This document shows, one piece after another, positions 1 to 6,556 of a stretch of 6,611 bases of DNA. The stretch is taken from NCBI GenBank assembly GCA_945873875.1, contig CAMCER010000045.1, positions 1 through 6,611 on the forward strand, read 5' to 3'. Both the position numbers and the translations under genes were made by a program. The stretch's first letter is position 1. Every line of letters begins with the position of its first letter. The stretch is from an uncultured Clostridia bacterium (lineage in GTDB: Bacteria > Bacillota_A > Clostridia > Peptostreptococcales > Anaerovoracaceae). The notes under the pieces were generated by a model that made no database searches, was not told where the DNA came from, and saw nothing but the letters and a program-made list of their open reading frames with translations.

Positions 1-1013
1 CCTGTATTGGGCCCTGTGATCACAAGAGTAAGATAATCTCCCCCAAGTGCCACATCTATGGGTACCACTTTTTCCGGATCTATGAGAGGATGTCTTGCTG
101 ATTTCAGCACCAGCCTCTGTGAAGTATCGTCTGTGACTTCCGGTTCCTCCCCTTTATACGATACGGAAAGTTTTCCTTTGGCCATTATTATATCCAGCTG
201 CATCATCAGCTTCTGGTTATTGATAAGGTCGTGGAAATGCTCAGACACGGCAAGGGAAAGCTCTCCCAGGATCCTGTCCATCTCGGCCCTTTCTGCGATC
301 TCAAGCTCTCTCAGTTCATTGTTCATGGTGACGATGACCTGAGGCTCTATGAACACAGTCGCGCCTGTGGAGCTTTCGTCGTGGATGACGCCGGGCATCT
401 GGCTCTTATATTCCTGTTTCACCGGAACCACGTATCTGCCGTCTCTGACAGTAACTATGGCATCCTGCAGGAAGGTCTTGTTCCCCGAGGAGTAGACTAT
501 ACGGTCCATCCTTGCCTTGATGGCGTCTTTCTGTCTGGCTATGGACCTTCTTATATCCCGAAGCTCAGTGCTGGCGTTATCAGACATCTCGTCTTCTGAG
601 ATTATGCACCTTTCAATGTCCTCTTCCAGTCTGCCAGCTGGAACTATCAGCTCGCTGATGCTCATTATAGCCGGCATGGGCGGCACATCGCTTTTCAGAA
701 AAGATATGACCTGCCTTGCTATGGACAGATTGTATCTGACATGAAGCAGCTGGCTCATGGTCAGCACCCCTCCCTTGCGGGCGAAGTGTACGCTGTCAGA
801 TATATCATAAAAACCACCCAAAGGCAGCGGACCTTTATGGATGATAAGGCTTACCGCTTCGGTGGTTTCTTCAAGTCCATCGCGTATCTGCCTGATATCG
901 CGAAAAGGCCTGAACTCAGATATGATCTCTTTCGCCATATCTGAGTTCGCCTGATCAGTCAGGTTCCGGATGATCTTATCGTATTCAAGAACTTCCAGTG
1001 CTTTTTTCTTCAT
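1..1013 (-). CDS. mutS2: Endonuclease MutS2, N-terminal part (truncated by window edge)
   Basis: MutS2 is a MutS-like ATPase without the mismatch-recognition domain. In other bacteria it has been linked to suppression of recombination and, in B. subtilis, to rescue of collided ribosomes. The 337 complete codons read from ATG at 1013 cover the N-terminal and core/lever regions up to the ATPase. Visible family signatures are LEYDKI at residues 9-14, GRYVVPVK at 192-199, GVIHDESSTGATVFIEP at 208-224 and ARHPLIDPEKVVPIDVALG at 306-324. The frame leaves the window inside the Walker A motif (VITGPNT, then a split Gly codon). Coiled-coil arms, the rest of the ATPase and any C-terminal Smr nuclease domain lie outside, so nuclease capability cannot be judged. 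The ATG is the only standard start codon after the upstream stop and gives the family's usual N-terminus. Its ribosome site is weak (only a GACGAG-like stretch), which may mean coupling to zapA, the last complete gene of the same operon. Identity is secure. Confidence 0.96.
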   Translation of the reverse strand, partial: MKKKALEVLEYDKIIRNLTDQANSDMAKEIISEFRPFRDIRQIRDGLEETTEAVSLIIHKGPLPLGGFYDISDSVHFARKGGVLTMSQLLHVRYNLSIARQVISFLKSDVPPMPAIMSISELIVPAGRLEEDIERCIISEDEMSDNASTELRDIRRSIARQKDAIKARMDRIVYSSGNKTFLQDAIVTVRDGRYVVPVKQEYKSQMPGVIHDESSTGATVFIEPQVIVTMNNELRELEIAERAEMDRILGELSLAVSEHFHDLINNQKLMMQLDIIMAKGKLSVSYKGEEPEVTDDTSQRLVLKSARHPLIDPEKVVPIDVALGGDYLTLVITGPNT

Positions 1014-1067
1014 GGTCTGCTCGTCTCTGATGTCTTCTTCGTATATTACCGGGAAGCCTTTCAGATG

Positions 1068-1628
1068 CTAGTCTTCTGAATCACGTCTGTAAGTGCCGAG
1101 TTCTTTTTTAAGCTGTATGTTCTCCATCTGGATATCGAAGAAACTGTTCTCCAGTTCTCTGCATTTCTCTTCCAGTTCGTGAACTGAAGCCGCAGCCTTT
1201 TCCTCAGCTTCCTTATCAGCAGCCTGGACCTGGTCCTTCATGTTCCTGATCTCTTTGTCCTTATCAGAAAGCTGTCTCTGGAGCTCGTCCTTCTGCTGGA
1301 TGATGACCTGGCCTTCTTCCTTCTGCTCGATGTAGGTCTTCTTCGCCTCATCCCAGAGCTGAACATAGTGCTGAACATCTTTCTGAAGCTGGGCATTCTG
1401 TTTTTCAAGCTCTTCTGCCTGCTCCTGAGCGTCGAACAGCTCATCACAGATGTTCACTGCAGAAAGAACTGCCAGGCTCGATGCCGGACCCGGGCTCATC
1501 ACTTCATTGATCTCGTGCATTTTATTATCAACATATGCCGCGATCTTGACTATACGCTGGCGCGGGGTATCTCCTGCGATAACGTATTCCTGCCCATAGA
1601 TTTTTACACTTACCTTGTTGTTATCCAT
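1068..1628 (-). CDS. zapA: Cell division protein ZapA, long coiled-coil form
   Basis: ZapA binds FtsZ in the cytoplasm and promotes bundling of protofilaments into the Z-ring. Residues 1-75 carry the ZapA fold: a beta-strand start (NKVSVKIYGQEYVIAG), then a helix with the YVDNKMHEIN segment (32-41) and the conserved SSLAVLSAVNICDEL stretch (50-64). From about residue 67 to 177 the protein is almost entirely charged and glutamine-rich heptad-like sequence, predicting a long coiled coil. At 186 residues it is clearly longer than the roughly 85-110 residues of E. coli or Bacillus ZapA; extended versions are common in Clostridia. ATG at 1628 is chosen because it begins the conserved N-terminus and is preceded by a duplicated ribosome site. 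The gene starts 29 bases after pheT and ends with TAG, 54 bases before mutS2 in the same frame. Synteny with pheT and mutS2 matches that of Bacillus zapA. The assignment to the family is strong; the function of the coiled-coil tail is inferred. Confidence 0.93.
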   Translation of the reverse strand: MDNNKVSVKIYGQEYVIAGDTPRQRIVKIAAYVDNKMHEINEVMSPGPASSLAVLSAVNICDELFDAQEQAEELEKQNAQLQKDVQHYVQLWDEAKKTYIEQKEEGQVIIQQKDELQRQLSDKDKEIRNMKDQVQAADKEAEEKAAASVHELEEKCRELENSFFDIQMENIQLKKELGTYRRDSED

Positions 1629-1629
1629 A

Positions 1630-1651
1630 GCTCCTTCCTTGCTCCTTCCTT
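1630..1651 (-). promoter_or_regulatory. Duplicated Shine-Dalgarno region of zapA (11-bp perfect tandem repeat)
   Basis: On the minus strand the unit AAGGAAGGAGC occurs twice head to tail (1641-1651, then 1630-1640), ending one base before the ATG. The distal GGAG lies 13 bases from the start and the proximal GGAG only 2 bases, both poorly spaced. The AAGGA within the proximal unit lies 7 bases away, which is ideal. The purine-rich tract therefore offers several overlapping ribosome-binding registers within the 29-base pheT-zapA gap. Confidence 0.75.
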
Positions 1652-1657
1652 TCCTGC

Positions 1658-4153
1658 TTATATCTCTCTCAGTACAGCTTCAGCTCCTGTCCTGAGGGCA
1701 CTTACTATCTTATCGTGGACCTCTGTGACCTCTTCATCTGTCAGGGTCTTTTCAGGGTCTCTGTAAGTCAGTGTGAATGCGACGCTCTTCTTGCCTTCCT
1801 CCACCTGGTCGCCTCTGTAGATATCGAAGAGTTTCACGTCTTCGAGAAGCTCGCCGCCTGTGAACCTGATGATGTATTCAAGCTGTCCGATAGGAACCTC
1901 TTCGTTGACCAGCAGAGCGATGTCTCTGGTGGATGCCGGATACTTCGGAAGTGGTCTGAATACCTTTTCCATATCAGCAAGATCACTCATCACGGTGAAT
2001 CTCAGCTCGCAGCAGTATACTCTGGTGTTTATTCCGTATTTTTCAGCCACATCCGGGTGTATCTCGCCCATGATGCCAAGCTCTATAGGCTCAAGCGCCG
2101 ACGGATCTGTGATGTCTATCTCGTCTTTATGCTTCAGGGCATATTCCATCATGTTGGCTGTGATCCTTGCGCATCTTCCCGGATGATATGCTCCCACTTT
2201 CTCTTCCTGTACGAATTCGATGTCTCTGATGCCCATGACATTGAGCATCTCTTCTATGACGCCTTTGAGTGTGAAGAAGTCAACGTCTTTTCCGTACATA
2301 CCTATACAAAGTGAGTCCTGCTCATCAGGAAGCCCCATCGGGTCGTTGATGCTCCCGAAGAATGTGTTTCCGATCTCGAAAGCCTTAGCCTCTTCGAGCT
2401 TTCTGGAATAGTTCCTTCCCAGCACTTCCAGCATGTTGGGGATCAGCACTGTTCTCATTACGGAGTTCTCTTCTCCCAGAGGGTTCAGGATCTTTACGAA
2501 ATGCCTTTCCCAGGTGCCCTCTCCTATGCGGATATTGTCCACTCCCTTAGGGCTGACAAATGAATAAGTCTGTATCTCGTCAAGGCCCATGGCGCAGAGA
2601 GCGTCTCTGGCTTTGTCCTTCATGGTCCATTTCAGCGGCTTCGTCGCTTCTGTGTTGCTCTTCGGCAGTGTGACAGGCATCTTATCGTATCCGTACATCC
2701 TGGCCACTTCTTCTACATAGTCCACTTCCTCCAGCAGATCCTGTCTGACTGTCGGCGGTGTGACTTTCATGATGTTGCCTTCGCCTTCCACTTTCATTTC
2801 CAGCGCCTCCAGCATGGATACCATCTCGTCTCTGGTAAGGTCTATGCCCAGGACGTGGTTGATCCTGTCTACTCTGGCCTCCACTGTCCTTGCTTCTTCT
2901 TTGTTCGGATAAACGTCAACGATGCCGCTGGCGACTTTACCGCATCCCAGAAGCTCTACGAGTCTGCAGAATCTGTCTGCCGCAGCCTGGCACAGGTTCG
3001 GGTCGATGCCCTTTTCGAATCTGGAGGATGCCTCTGTCCTCAGTCCCAGCTTCTTGGATGTGGCTCTCACGCTGTCTCCGTTGAAGTTGGCAGACTCTAC
3101 AAGGATCGTGGTAGTGTCTTCTTCGATCTCTGAATTGAGTCCTCCCATGACTCCTGCGATGGCAACAGGCTTTTTCCCGTCTTTGATCATGAGCATGTCG
3201 CCGGTCAGGGTCCTTTCTGTCTCGTCGAGAGTAGTGAACTTCTCGCTTTCTGATGCTGTCTCTACGATGATCTTCCCGTCTTCCAGCTGTCTGATGTCAA
3301 ATGCGTGCATCGGCTGGCCGTATTCCAGCATGACGAAGTTGGTGATGTCGACGATGTTGTTTATAGGTCTCATGCCTGCGTACATGAGTCTCTTCTGGAG
3401 CCACCAGGGGCTCTGCTCTATTTTCACGTCTGTGACGATCCTTGCTGCGTATCTCTTGCACAGCTCCGGATTTTTTATCTCTATGTCTATGAAATCTTCT
3501 GCTTTTTCGCTGGTCTCGTTCTGGCACTCTGTGTCAGGATATCTGAGTTTGGTCCCGAAAGTAGCAGCCGCTTCTCTTGCCATTCCCATCATGGCCAGGC
3601 AGTCCGGTCTGTTAGGAGTGATCTCGAAATCGACTACCGCGTTCTTTATGCCCATTGCCTCTACAAAATCATCACCTGGTGTAAGGTCGTCTGGCAGAAG
3701 CCAGATGCCGTCTTTGATGAATACCGGAACTACTTTGTCGTCAAATCCCAGCTCTCCGGCGGAGCATATCATGCCGAAGCTCTCTACGCCTCTCAGTTTT
3801 CCTTTAGTGATCTTTACGCCTTCTTCTGTCTTAGGCTGTCCGTGGAGAGGTCCCGGGATATGGCTCTTGTGGAGCGCTACCGGCACCATGGCGCCTTCAT
3901 ATACGTTGGGAGCACCGCAGACGATCTGCAGCAGTTCCTCTTCTCCTACATCCACGCGGCAGACTCTGAGTTTGTCCGCGTCAGGGTGCTTTTCGATCTT
4001 CACGATCTTTCCGACAACGACTTTTTTTATTCCTTCGCCAAAGTATTCCACTGTTTCCAGATTGGAACCTGACATTATCATCCTGTCACAGAATTCTTCT
4101 GTGCTGACGTTTATATCTGTATAGTCTTTCAGCCATTCAATTGGTACTAACAT
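1658..4153 (-). CDS. pheT: Phenylalanine-tRNA ligase beta subunit
   Basis: This is the beta subunit of the cytoplasmic alpha2-beta2 phenylalanyl-tRNA synthetase. It supplies tRNA binding and editing of mischarged Tyr-tRNA(Phe), while the alpha subunit carries the active site. Domains in order: an N-terminal segment (MLVPIEWLKDY), an EMAP-II-like tRNA-binding OB domain at about 42-155 (VVGKIVKIEKHPDADKL, then ICSAGELG), the ITPNRPDCL motif at 178-186, the B3/4 editing domain at about 215-395 (GMRPINNIVDITNFVMLEYG, 260-279), the B5 domain at about 415-490 ending in ARMYGYDKMP, the catalytic-like core at about 500-720, and a C-terminal FDX-ACB anticodon-binding domain at 738-831. At 831 residues it is somewhat longer than the usual 790-810, largely because of an insert of about 20 residues at 668-689. 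The ATG at 4153 follows an AGGAGG with 7-base spacing, 11 bases after pheS. The stop is TAA. The long antisense frames across this gene are shadows. Confidence 0.98.
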   Translation of the reverse strand: MLVPIEWLKDYTDINVSTEEFCDRMIMSGSNLETVEYFGEGIKKVVVGKIVKIEKHPDADKLRVCRVDVGEEELLQIVCGAPNVYEGAMVPVALHKSHIPGPLHGQPKTEEGVKITKGKLRGVESFGMICSAGELGFDDKVVPVFIKDGIWLLPDDLTPGDDFVEAMGIKNAVVDFEITPNRPDCLAMMGMAREAAATFGTKLRYPDTECQNETSEKAEDFIDIEIKNPELCKRYAARIVTDVKIEQSPWWLQKRLMYAGMRPINNIVDITNFVMLEYGQPMHAFDIRQLEDGKIIVETASESEKFTTLDETERTLTGDMLMIKDGKKPVAIAGVMGGLNSEIEEDTTTILVESANFNGDSVRATSKKLGLRTEASSRFEKGIDPNLCQAAADRFCRLVELLGCGKVASGIVDVYPNKEEARTVEARVDRINHVLGIDLTRDEMVSMLEALEMKVEGEGNIMKVTPPTVRQDLLEEVDYVEEVARMYGYDKMPVTLPKSNTEATKPLKWTMKDKARDALCAMGLDEIQTYSFVSPKGVDNIRIGEGTWERHFVKILNPLGEENSVMRTVLIPNMLEVLGRNYSRKLEEAKAFEIGNTFFGSINDPMGLPDEQDSLCIGMYGKDVDFFTLKGVIEEMLNVMGIRDIEFVQEEKVGAYHPGRCARITANMMEYALKHKDEIDITDPSALEPIELGIMGEIHPDVAEKYGINTRVYCCELRFTVMSDLADMEKVFRPLPKYPASTRDIALLVNEEVPIGQLEYIIRFTGGELLEDVKLFDIYRGDQVEEGKKSVAFTLTYRDPEKTLTDEEVTEVHDKIVSALRTGAEAVLREI

Positions 4154-4160
4154 CTGTCCG

Positions 4161-4166
4161 CCTCCT
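4161..4166 (-). promoter_or_regulatory. pheT ribosome-binding site overlapping the pheS stop codon
   Basis: The perfect AGGAGG of pheT begins on the last two bases of the pheS TAG stop codon and sits 7 bases before the pheT ATG. Ribosomes terminating on pheS therefore sit directly on the pheT ribosome site. This favours translational coupling and roughly equal production of the two subunits of the heterotetramer. Confidence 0.85.
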
Positions 4167-5187
4167 ATTTGAACTGTTCGATGAAACGCATATCGTTCTC
4201 ATAGAACAACCTGATATCATCTATCCCGTACTTTAACATCGCGATCCTCTCAACGCCCATTCCGAAGGCGAAGCCTGTGTACTTCTCTGTGTCCACTTCG
4301 CCGACTCTCAGCACGTTAGGATGGACCATGCCGCAGCCCAGTATCTCGATCCAGCCGCTGCCCTTGCAGACTCTGCAGCCTTTTCCGCCGCATTTGAAGC
4401 ATGTTACGTCCATTTCTGCGCTGGGCTCTGTGAACGGGAAGTGATGCGGTCTGAACTTGGTCTTAGTCGAGCTTCCGAAAAGCTGCTTGGCCATGCTGTC
4501 CAGTGTACCCTTAAGGTCTGCCATGGTTATGCCCTCATCGACTACCAGGCCTTCCACCTGATGGAACATAGGTGAGTGAGTGGCGTCCGGTGTATCACAT
4601 CTGAAGCATCTTCCCGGTGAGATGACCTTGATAGGCGGATCCTGCTTCAGCAGTGTCCTTACCTGTACCGGAGATGTCTGTGTCCTGAGAAGGACATCGT
4701 CGTTGATATAGAAAGTGTCGCTCCAGTCTCTTGCAGGGTGGTTGGGGCCTGCGTTGAGCGCGTCGAAGTTATAGAAAACTGTCTCTACTTCAGGACCTTC
4801 CGCGATAGAAAATCCCATGGACATGAATATTCTTGATATCTCTTCTATAGTGAGGGTGATGGGGTGCTTTACGCCCAGGTCAAAAGACTTTCCAGGCTCT
4901 GTTACATCGATCCTCTCTTTTCTGAATCGGAGTTCCTTGGCAGCAGCTTTCACTTCTTCGAACTTCTCATTGATGAGCTGTTCGATCTCGTTTCTGGCTT
5001 TGTTGGCTGCCTGTCCCAGTTCTTTACGTTCGTCCTTGCTGAGCTTTCCCATTGACTTGAGTATGGCTGTAAGCTCACCTTTCTTGCCAAGCACTTTGAC
5101 TCTGATGTCTTCTGTCTCTGCTTGAGTCTTTGCCTGCGCAAGTTTTTCTTTTGCGTTCTGTAAGATCTTATTGAGCTGATCCTTCAT
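4165..5187 (-). CDS. pheS: Phenylalanine-tRNA ligase alpha subunit
   Basis: This is the catalytic alpha subunit of phenylalanyl-tRNA synthetase, a class II enzyme that activates phenylalanine with ATP and transfers it to tRNA(Phe). The 340-residue length is normal. Residues 1-90 form the charged N-terminal coiled-coil arm that contacts tRNA. The catalytic core starts near [13 protein letters not shown] (99-111), followed by GPEVE (131-135), NHPARD (149-154), motif 2 around [19 protein letters not shown] (191-213) and motif 3 [18 protein letters not shown] (309-326). Ala307 aligns by distance from the C-terminus with E. coli Ala294, the residue that limits the size of the amino-acid pocket, so normal Phe selectivity is expected. 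A four-cysteine knuckle (C263, C266, C271, C274), seen in many Firmicutes PheS proteins, precedes [18 protein letters not shown] at 5187 is supported by AAAGGA with 10-base spacing. The stop is TAG and pheT follows 11 bases later. Confidence 0.98.
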   Translation of the reverse strand: MKDQLNKILQNAKEKLAQAKTQAETEDIRVKVLGKKGELTAILKSMGKLSKDERKELGQAANKARNEIEQLINEKFEEVKAAAKELRFRKERIDVTEPGKSFDLGVKHPITLTIEEISRIFMSMGFSIAEGPEVETVFYNFDALNAGPNHPARDWSDTFYINDDVLLRTQTSPVQVRTLLKQDPPIKVISPGRCFRCDTPDATHSPMFHQVEGLVVDEGITMADLKGTLDSMAKQLFGSSTKTKFRPHHFPFTEPSAEMDVTCFKCGGKGCRVCKGSGWIEILGCGMVHPNVLRVGEVDTEKYTGFAFGMGVERIAMLKYGIDDIRLFYENDMRFIEQFK

Positions 5188-5258
5188 TTTACGTTTATCC
5201 TTTCTTATTTATTCCGGTCTGAGTATTCGGCCGTTTCTTGTCTTTTTTATGCATGGCT

Positions 5259-5272
5259 CTGCTTTGAAGCAG
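5259..5272 (-). other. Small hairpin in the methyltransferase-pheS gap
   Basis: In the 112-base gap, the minus strand reads CTGCTTCAAAGCAG, a perfect inverted repeat that folds as five pairs with a TCAA loop. No T-run follows it, so it is not an intrinsic terminator. The gap is too short for a T-box leader and shows no T-box sequence. The hairpin may be an RNA processing or stability element between the first gene and pheS; this is inference. I see no clear promoter here. Confidence 0.4.
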
Positions 5273-5299
5273 TCTCTTGTGCTTCGTCCGCATCCTCCG

Positions 5300-6121
5300 C
5301 TATCTGCGGGCTTTCTGCTGGACGGACTGATACATGAGTATGGCTGCAGCGACAGCCGCATTGAGAGAATCTATCTCACCTCTCATAGGTATCCTGACAA
5401 ACTCATCTGCCTCATCCATCAGTTCACGGGAAACTCCGTTTCCCTCGTTTCCGATGACTATGGCAGCATCCTCTTTCAGATCTGTGTCATAGTACATGTT
5501 CTCAGTATCGAAGGAAGTGCATATCACTTTCTTTCCGCAGTTCTTAGCCATCTGTGCTGCCTTTTTTCCAGACTCTGCATAGATGACCGGCACGCGGAAC
5601 AGCGAACCTGCCGCGGCGCGCACCACCTTAGGAGAATATATATCGCCGGTCCCGCGGACAGCGATTATCCCGCCGTAGCCTGCTGCGTCTGCTGTTCGGA
5701 TGATGGTACCGAGATTACCCGGATCCTGGAGCCTGTCAAGGATAACCAGATCGCTTCCTCTGGAATCGGCAGTTTCCAGGAAACTCTTCACAGGATCATC
5801 TTCCGGTCCAAATCTCTTCGATACGACAGCCAGTATGCCCTGGCTGGTTTCTGTCTGGGCGGCCTTAATAAAAAGACTGCCCTTCATAAAGACTGCTCCT
5901 CCGCAGTCTTCTGCTTTTCGCATGAGCCGGGTGCTGATCTCTGCGTCTTCATTTATGACGATATGCCTGATATCCTGTCCGGTGTCTATAGCCTCTTCTA
6001 CAAGGTTCTCACCTTCCACGATATACGCGCAGGATCTGTCGCGGTATTTCTTTTGTCTCAGTTTCTCACACAGCTTATATATCTGATTTTCCTTTGATGA
6101 AACCTTTTTCAAAACCGTCAC
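5300..6121 (-). CDS. SpoU/TrmH-family RNA 2'-O-methyltransferase (YsgA-like)
   Basis: This is a SPOUT-fold enzyme expected to transfer a methyl group from S-adenosylmethionine to a ribose 2'-OH of rRNA or tRNA. The exact target cannot be read from sequence. An N-terminal substrate-binding domain occupies about residues 20-100 (KKYRDRSCAYIVEGENLVEEA). The methylase domain follows with all three SpoU motifs: motif 1 LDRLQDPGNLGTIIRTADA (128-146, with the catalytic-type Asn and Arg), motif 2 IGNEGNGV (223-230) and motif 3 IPMRGEIDSLNAAVAAAI (244-261). I place the start at GTG 6121, giving 273 residues. There a GGAGGAG (6130-6136) has 8-base spacing, whereas the in-frame GTG at 6130 overlaps that ribosome site. 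A SpoU methylase immediately before pheST is also found in B. subtilis (ysgA). The stop is TAG, 112 bases before pheS. As the first gene of the cluster it probably lies nearest the promoter. Confidence 0.93.
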   Translation of the reverse strand: MTVLKKVSSKENQIYKLCEKLRQKKYRDRSCAYIVEGENLVEEAIDTGQDIRHIVINEDAEISTRLMRKAEDCGGAVFMKGSLFIKAAQTETSQGILAVVSKRFGPEDDPVKSFLETADSRGSDLVILDRLQDPGNLGTIIRTADAAGYGGIIAVRGTGDIYSPKVVRAAAGSLFRVPVIYAESGKKAAQMAKNCGKKVICTSFDTENMYYDTDLKEDAAIVIGNEGNGVSRELMDEADEFVRIPMRGEIDSLNAAVAAAILMYQSVQQKARR

Positions 6122-6157
6122 TGCACGCACTCCTCCACGCTACTATTACGATTAAAT

Positions 6158-6186
6158 ATTTTATCGCATTTTTGCTGAGATTTCCA
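6158..6186 (-). promoter_or_regulatory. Candidate sigma-A promoter of the methyltransferase-pheST-zapA-mutS2 operon
   Basis: On the minus strand TGGAAA (6181-6186, four of six matches to TTGACA) is followed after exactly 17 bases by TAAAAT (6158-6163, five of six matches to TATAAT). A start near 6151 would give a leader of about 30 bases carrying the GGAGGAG site. The placement, downstream of the terminator and close to the first gene, fits. A 10-bp palindrome, ATTGCGCAAT (6190-6199), sits 3 bases upstream of the -35 box and could be an operator. The match is by eye only. Confidence 0.45.
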
Positions 6187-6313
6187 GTGATTGCGCAATA
6201 TTTTACGGCAGTGGATGAGGCTGCCACGCGAGCCGCCTTCGCTTCACATAAAACAATTTTTTGGCGCCGGCTCCCTGGCTTACTTTCTCTGTCCGCCATC
6301 TCCTTATTGAAAC

Positions 6314-6350
6314 TGCACGCCTATTTTCCCTATTCGCTATTAGGCGTGCA
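6314..6350. repeat. 10-bp inverted repeat / hairpin with CTATT-rich loop
   Basis: TGCACGCCTA (6314-6323) and TAGGCGTGCA (6341-6350) are perfect complements around 17 bases. On the plus strand CTATT occurs three times, at 6321, 6329 and 6336, so the first copy lies partly in the left arm. No T-run follows on either strand, so this is not a standard intrinsic terminator. The arm contains TGCACGCC, also present in the terminator stem at 6502-6509. It could be a protein-binding site or an RNA structural element; function unknown. Confidence 0.7.
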
Positions 6351-6355
6351 AGATC

Positions 6356-6487
6356 CCGCTGCATTCTTGCCGGCAGATCCAGTGAAAGACCTGCTGCGAC
6401 TTTGCCGGCAGATCCAGTGAAAAACCTGCTGCGATTTTGCCGGCAGATCCAGTGAAAGGTCTGCTGTGACTTTGTCGGCTGGTCAGG
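6356..6487. repeat. 35-bp tandem repeat array (three full units plus a degenerate fourth)
   Basis: Units start at 6356, 6391, 6426 and 6461 with an exact 35-base period. Units 2 and 3 agree at 31 of 35 positions. Unit 1 diverges mainly in its first 11 bases, and unit 4 decays after about 27 bases. The best conserved core is TTGCCGGCAGATCCAGTGAAA, of which TGCCGGCA is an 8-bp palindrome. On the plus strand each central unit can also fold CTGCTG with CGGCAG into a six-pair hairpin with one G-U pair. Units abut without spacers, so this is not a CRISPR array. An iteron-like protein-binding array or a variable-number tandem repeat are both possible. Confidence 0.88.
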
Positions 6488-6494
6488 AAGGGAA

Positions 6495-6527
6495 TAAAAA
6501 GTGCACGCCCCGGCGGGACATGCACTT
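6495..6527 (-). terminator. Rho-independent terminator for leftward transcription
   Basis: Read on the minus strand, AAGTGCATGTCCC (6527-6515) pairs with GGGGCGTGCACTT (6511-6499) over 13 positions, two of them G-U, around a GCC loop. TTTTT (6500-6496) and ATT follow at once. On the plus strand there is no T-run after the hairpin, so it acts leftward. It should end a transcript entering from beyond 6611 and insulate the operon from upstream read-through. A TAA lies 3 bases before the stem (6531-6533). Confidence 0.82.
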
Positions 6528-6556
6528 GAGTTATGATCTTATGTATTTAACGGTAT

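Noticed and set aside
2922..4124. 400-codon plus-strand open frame opposite pheT, and similar antisense frames over pheT, pheS and the methyltransferase
   Set aside because: They are mirror frames of well conserved genes, with serine-rich low-complexity translations, no domain features and no ribosome sites.
5195..5254. 19-codon lysine-rich minus-strand frame just before pheS, a possible leader peptide
   Set aside because: It contains no Phe codons, has no ribosome site and is not followed by a terminator, so it does not fit a phenylalanine attenuator.
6119..6130. Upstream GTG (6130) as methyltransferase start
   Set aside because: It lies on the last base of the GGAGGAG ribosome site; the GTG at 6121 has the right 8-base spacing and better matches the family length.
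6075..6299. Minus-strand 74-codon frame starting ATGGCGGACAGA
   Set aside because: An AAGGAG directly abuts the ATG, too close to serve it; the frame overlaps the start of the methyltransferase and the candidate promoter, and the peptide shows no recognisable features.
6314..6350. Hairpin as a second intrinsic terminator
   Set aside because: No T-run follows the stem on either strand.
6356..6487. CRISPR-like array
   Set aside because: Units abut directly with a 35-base period and no unique spacers; no cas genes nearby.
6340..6525. Minus-strand 61-codon frame through the 35-bp repeats
   Set aside because: Each repeat unit is read in a different frame, and it starts inside the terminator hairpin; no ribosome site.
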